This document shows, one piece after another, positions 4,977 through 7,686 of a stretch of DNA of 7,686 nt (position 1 is its first letter; each line of letters begins with the position of its first letter). The position numbers were made by a program, and so were the translations under genes. The stretch comes from Balneolales bacterium (GTDB taxonomy: Bacteria; Bacteroidota; Rhodothermia; Balneolales; Natronogracilivirgulaceae), in contig SLQC01000188.1 in NCBI GenBank assembly GCA_007131625.1, positions 1 to 7,686 on the forward strand, given 5' to 3'. Below the pieces are notes generated by a model. The model made no database searches and was not told the origin of the DNA. It saw only the letters and a program-made list of their open reading frames with translations.

Positions 4977-6119
4977 ATGAAAATTTTTGTTTTTGGAATG
5001 GTTTTGGTAATAATGGCTGGATTCCAACAGTTAGTATTGAACAATCATGCATCAGCTAAGGACCTTTCAGTGGAACGGGAAAACTTTCAAAGTGTGATAA
5101 ACGGGAAACAGACGGATCTTTTCATTCTGGAAAACAGCAATGGAATGAAAATTGCTATCACCAATTACGGTGGACGCATTGTAAGCTGGTTTGCTCCTGA
5201 TCGCGACGGAAATATGGACGATATCGTTTTGGGTTTCGAGAGCCTTGACGATTTTCTTAACGCGGGATCTTCATCGTATGGTGCTACAATTGGCAGGTTT
5301 GCAAATAGAATTGCCAACGGAAGATTCGAACTCGATGGGCAAAACTATCAACTGGATGTCAATAATCCGCCGAATCATTTGCATGGTGGCCCGGGAGGCT
5401 TCTATCATGTGGTCTTTGACGCTCAGCAACTAAGTGACCGGCATTTGCGCCTTCAGTATCTGTCGCCGGATGGCGAAGAGGGCTATCCGGGGAATTTGCT
5501 GGTGCAGGTGCAATTCATCTTGAATGATGCCAATGAACTTACCATCGATTACACCGCATCCACCGACAAACCTACGGTGATCAACCTTACTAATCATGCT
5601 TTCTTTAATCTCAGAGGCGCATCCCTGGGAAAAATTAATGATCATGAACTGATGATCAATTCCAGCCACTACACCCCGGTTGATGAGACCGCGATTCCGA
5701 CCGGAGAGCTTGCCCCGGTAGCGGGAACCCCATTTGATTTTCGGGAAATGACGCCAATTGGCAGGCATCAGTCCGATGACCACGCGCAACTGGAATATGT
5801 GAGAGGATACGATCACAACTTTGTAATACATCGGGATCATCCTGACAAAATGACCCTAGCTGCACGCATATATGAGCCTGACACGGGACGTATTATGGAA
5901 ATTGAAACCACAGAACCCGGCATACAGTTCTATGGAGGTAATTTCCTGAACGGTTCCGACATTGGCAAGAATGGTCAGCCCCATGAGTTTCGTTACGCGT
6001 TTTGCCTGGAACCACAGCATTTCCCCGATTCACCAAACCAGCTCGATTTCCCATCAACACGTCTGGATCCCGGTGAATTTTTCCACAGTGTCACAACTTA
6101 CCGCCTGAACACAGACTAA
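4977..6119 (+). CDS. galM: Exported aldose 1-epimerase (mutarotase)
   Basis: The enzyme interconverts the alpha and beta anomers of aldoses such as galactose or glucose. The 380 residues cover the whole galactose-mutarotase fold. Visible marks are GATIGRFANRI (102-112) for substrate binding, NHLHGG (133-138) with H136, NLTNHAFFNL (203-212) with the catalytic acid H207, GYDHNFV (277-283) with D279 and CLEPQHFPDS (343-352) with the catalytic base E345. These line up with His96, His170, Asp243 and Glu304 of the Lactococcus enzyme, so it should be active. The N-terminus is a Sec signal (hydrophobic 4-21, likely cut after ASA at 25-27), which places it in the periplasm; many GalM proteins are cytoplasmic. 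No Shine-Dalgarno site is evident. An exported mutarotase beside an exported oxidoreductase would supply the anomer that enzyme needs. Sugar specificity cannot be read from the sequence. Confidence 0.95.
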   Translation: MKIFVFGMVLVIMAGFQQLVLNNHASAKDLSVERENFQSVINGKQTDLFILENSNGMKIAITNYGGRIVSWFAPDRDGNMDDIVLGFESLDDFLNAGSSSYGATIGRFANRIANGRFELDGQNYQLDVNNPPNHLHGGPGGFYHVVFDAQQLSDRHLRLQYLSPDGEEGYPGNLLVQVQFILNDANELTIDYTASTDKPTVINLTNHAFFNLRGASLGKINDHELMINSSHYTPVDETAIPTGELAPVAGTPFDFREMTPIGRHQSDDHAQLEYVRGYDHNFVIHRDHPDKMTLAARIYEPDTGRIMEIETTEPGIQFYGGNFLNGSDIGKNGQPHEFRYAFCLEPQHFPDSPNQLDFPSTRLDPGEFFHSVTTYRLNTD

Positions 6120-6246
6120 AAGGGTTGTGTCTTTTTGCGGGCTCCCGTATTATTAACCTCATTCCTGCTCATGGAAGCAGACTCAGAGTACATTTTTTGG
6201 CGTAGTTTGTACTGTCTCCATGATTTAGAAAATTAAAGACTTCGTG

Positions 6247-6276
6247 TTTGACATTCTGTTTTTCCGAGATACTAAT
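6247..6276 (+). promoter_or_regulatory. Candidate promoter for the phosphatase gene
   Basis: TTTGACA (6247-6253) contains both the Bacteroidota -33 TTTG and a perfect TTGACA. Downstream TACTAAT (6270-6276) gives a TA at the right distance (19 nt after TTTG) and ACTAAT, a 4-of-6 match to TATAAT at 17 nt. The downstream box is a poor TAnnTTTG, so this is only a candidate. Confidence 0.3.
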
Positions 6277-6397
6277 TCTAACTGGTTTCGTTTGCTACTT
6301 ACCGGTTCAACATAATTTCTTAAAAATCAGATCAAAATAATAAAACTTACGACATGAATGCCGGATTCAGGTAGCCAGTTATAAGTAAAAAAACTCT

Positions 6398-6402
6398 AAG
6401 GA
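6398..6402 (+). promoter_or_regulatory. Ribosome binding site for the phosphatase gene
   Basis: AAGGA lies 6 nt before the ATG at 6409 and supports that start over the internal Met23, which would remove most of the lipoprotein signal. Confidence 0.6.
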
Positions 6403-6408
6403 TTGTTC

Positions 6409-7686
6409 ATGGACTTTTTATTTGACACGAATGGAAAAACGATAAGGTCTTGTGCCTTCTTTATTGGAATCGGAATGCTTACGGTATTCACAACTGGTTG
6501 CTGGCAAGCTGTTTATGTAGCACAGAGCAGTCCCTCTGAACCGGTAGCTTTGTTTTTAACATGGCAGCAGGATCCAACCACAACCATGACTATTGACTGG
6601 CAAACAGAGCATGACGCTCAGGCTCTGTCTACCGTTCGTTATAAAAAAGTTGGCAGCAATGACTGGTTGGAGATCAATGCCGTTCAAATCGCATTTCCCT
6701 ACTCCGACCGCACTGTTCACCGTGTAGAGCTGACAGGTTTGGAACCGGCCACCGAATATCGTTTTTATGTTGGTGAATATAATAGAGCTTATAAGTTTCG
6801 TACTATTCAGGAGAATGTTATCGATGAGCCGTTAGTCTTTGCTGCCGGGGGAGATACTCGTCCGGCTGCCTGGACTTTTCAGGATCATTATCCTGAAGGT
6901 TTGGGTACCATGGAAGACTTGAATGAAATTGCCTTGCAATATGATGTAGATTTCATAGCCTGGGCCGGTGATTTGGCTTATGCTGATGGCCTGGAGGAGA
7001 ACCTGGAACGCTGGTACTGGTGGTTCGATGCAAACATGAGCTCACTTATTGATGAAGATGGCCGTGTTGTGCCTGTTGTGGTCGGAATAGGCAACCATGA
7101 AGTTCTGAATGGCTACTATTTCCGGCATGAGGAGTATGAACAAACCGATGAATGGAGAGAAAAAATTGCACCTTATTTTTATAGCCTGTTTGCCTTCCCG
7201 GGTCAACCTGGTTATGGAAAACTCGATTTTGGCAACTACCTCAGTTTAATTTTTCTTGACACAGATCATAGCAATCCGGTTGAAGGAGTGCAGACAGAAT
7301 GGCTGGAATCGGTACTTTCTGATAGACAAGAAGTTCCACACATCTTTCCATTATATCATGTTCCGGCTTACCCCTCTCACCGGAATCCTGATGGAGATAT
7401 CCCCACACGTGTCCGCGAAAACTGGGTGTCACTTTTCGAAGAAAATGGTGTGAGAGTGGTATTTGAAGCGCATGATCATACTTATAAAAGAACTCACCCG
7501 ATTCGCAACGGGCGGATCGATCCAAACGGGATTACCTATATTGGCGATGGTGCCTGGGGTCGGGGAACCCGTATTGGTAATCACAGTGATGAATGGTATA
7601 TCAATAAATTTGCAGATGAATACCATGCAATCATTGTGACCCTTCATGGGGCACATCAACATTTTTTAATGGTCAATGAGAATGGA
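6409..7686 (+). CDS. Purple acid phosphatase-like metallophosphoesterase, lipoprotein; 3' end outside the window
   Basis: This is probably a two-metal phosphohydrolase outside the cytoplasm. The 426 residues in the window are open to the edge with no stop. A signal with R13, a hydrophobic stretch (15-29) and TTGC (28-31) suggests a lipoprotein with lipidated Cys31; the lipobox is relaxed, as is usual in this group. Residues about 45-133 form a fibronectin-like N-terminal domain, with GLEPATEYRFYVGE (110-123) typical of purple acid phosphatases. The catalytic domain keeps every metal-ligand motif: GGDTR (D149), GDLAYADG (D188, Y191), GNHE (N229, H230), YHVPAY (H317) and AHDHTYKR (H355, H357). 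Y191 is the residue that gives purple acid phosphatases their colour. GDGAWGRG (379-386) follows. A short C-terminal domain is expected beyond the window. The link with the sugar genes is only proximity, across a 289-nt gap. Phosphomonoesterase and phosphodiesterase activity cannot be told apart here. Confidence 0.9.
   Translation, partial: MDFLFDTNGKTIRSCAFFIGIGMLTVFTTGCWQAVYVAQSSPSEPVALFLTWQQDPTTTMTIDWQTEHDAQALSTVRYKKVGSNDWLEINAVQIAFPYSDRTVHRVELTGLEPATEYRFYVGEYNRAYKFRTIQENVIDEPLVFAAGGDTRPAAWTFQDHYPEGLGTMEDLNEIALQYDVDFIAWAGDLAYADGLEENLERWYWWFDANMSSLIDEDGRVVPVVVGIGNHEVLNGYYFRHEEYEQTDEWREKIAPYFYSLFAFPGQPGYGKLDFGNYLSLIFLDTDHSNPVEGVQTEWLESVLSDRQEVPHIFPLYHVPAYPSHRNPDGDIPTRVRENWVSLFEENGVRVVFEAHDHTYKRTHPIRNGRIDPNGITYIGDGAWGRGTRIGNHSDEWYINKFADEYHAIIVTLHGAHQHFLMVNENG

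Larger units (their letters stand above)
6120..6408. other. Intergenic region before the phosphatase gene
   Basis: No gene is seen in these 289 nt. There is a weak hairpin CTGCT/AGCAG (6165-6180), with six T residues only 12 nt further on (6193-6198), so a terminator is possible but atypical. A candidate promoter lies at 6247-6276. AACTGG (6280-6285) can pair with CCGGTT (6302-6307, one wobble) or perfectly with CCAGTT (6375-6380). Confidence 0.5.

Noticed and set aside
6136..6147. CGGG/CCCG pairing as a terminator after the mutarotase gene
   Set aside because: The loop would be too small, and the T-run (6132-6136) precedes the pairing instead of following it on this strand.
7241..7662. Short open frames on both strands near the right end
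   Set aside because: They are shadows of the phosphatase gene, whose metal-ligand motifs run through the same bases in the correct order.
1..7686. Mobile element, CRISPR array, tRNA or rRNA
   Set aside because: No transposase or integrase motif, target-site duplication, regularly spaced repeat, or RNA gene signature was seen.

Overview
The window looks like chromosomal DNA from a member of the Bacteroidota or the related Balneolota/Rhodothermota. Three things point there: one exact match to the Bacteroidota-type promoter (TTG, 20 nt, TAnnTTTG), mostly weak or absent Shine-Dalgarno sites, and protein families that are typical of the group (the 'putative oxidoreductase C-terminal domain' Gfo/Idh/MocA type, a Tat-exported Gfo/Idh/MocA protein, DUF6807, an exported aldose 1-epimerase). 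The assignment comes from family recognition and has not been tested. Genes are moderately GC-balanced and the intergenic DNA is clearly AT-rich.

Layout, all genes on the + strand: 1-467 is AT-rich leader DNA with several inverted repeats and one good promoter, and perhaps the tail of an upstream gene at the very edge. 468-1784 encodes a Gfo/Idh/MocA-like oxidoreductase without a signal peptide. 1785-1888 holds a terminator-like hairpin. 1889-3220 encodes a second Gfo/Idh/MocA oxidoreductase with a Tat signal. 3221-3435 holds an imperfect tandem repeat and operator-like dyads. 3436-4773 encodes a Sec-exported DUF6807 protein (often misnamed PmoA). 4774-4976 holds two clean dyads. 4977-6119 encodes a Sec-exported aldose 1-epimerase. 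6120-6408 is noncoding. 6409 to the window edge encodes a lipoprotein of the purple acid phosphatase/metallophosphoesterase family, cut off by the window end.

Read together, the first four genes look like a carbohydrate-processing set: two NAD(P)-dependent sugar oxidoreductases, a mutarotase and a protein of unknown function. All but the first carry export signals, so most of the chemistry is predicted outside the cytoplasm. The DUF6807 protein is the part with no established biochemistry and the best candidate for something new. No transporter, glycoside hydrolase, TonB-dependent receptor or regulator is visible, so the substrate cannot be named. There are no tRNA, rRNA, CRISPR, insertion sequence or phage features. 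The wide gaps of 104, 215, 203 and 289 nt, with dyads in each, suggest several points of control rather than one tight operon.
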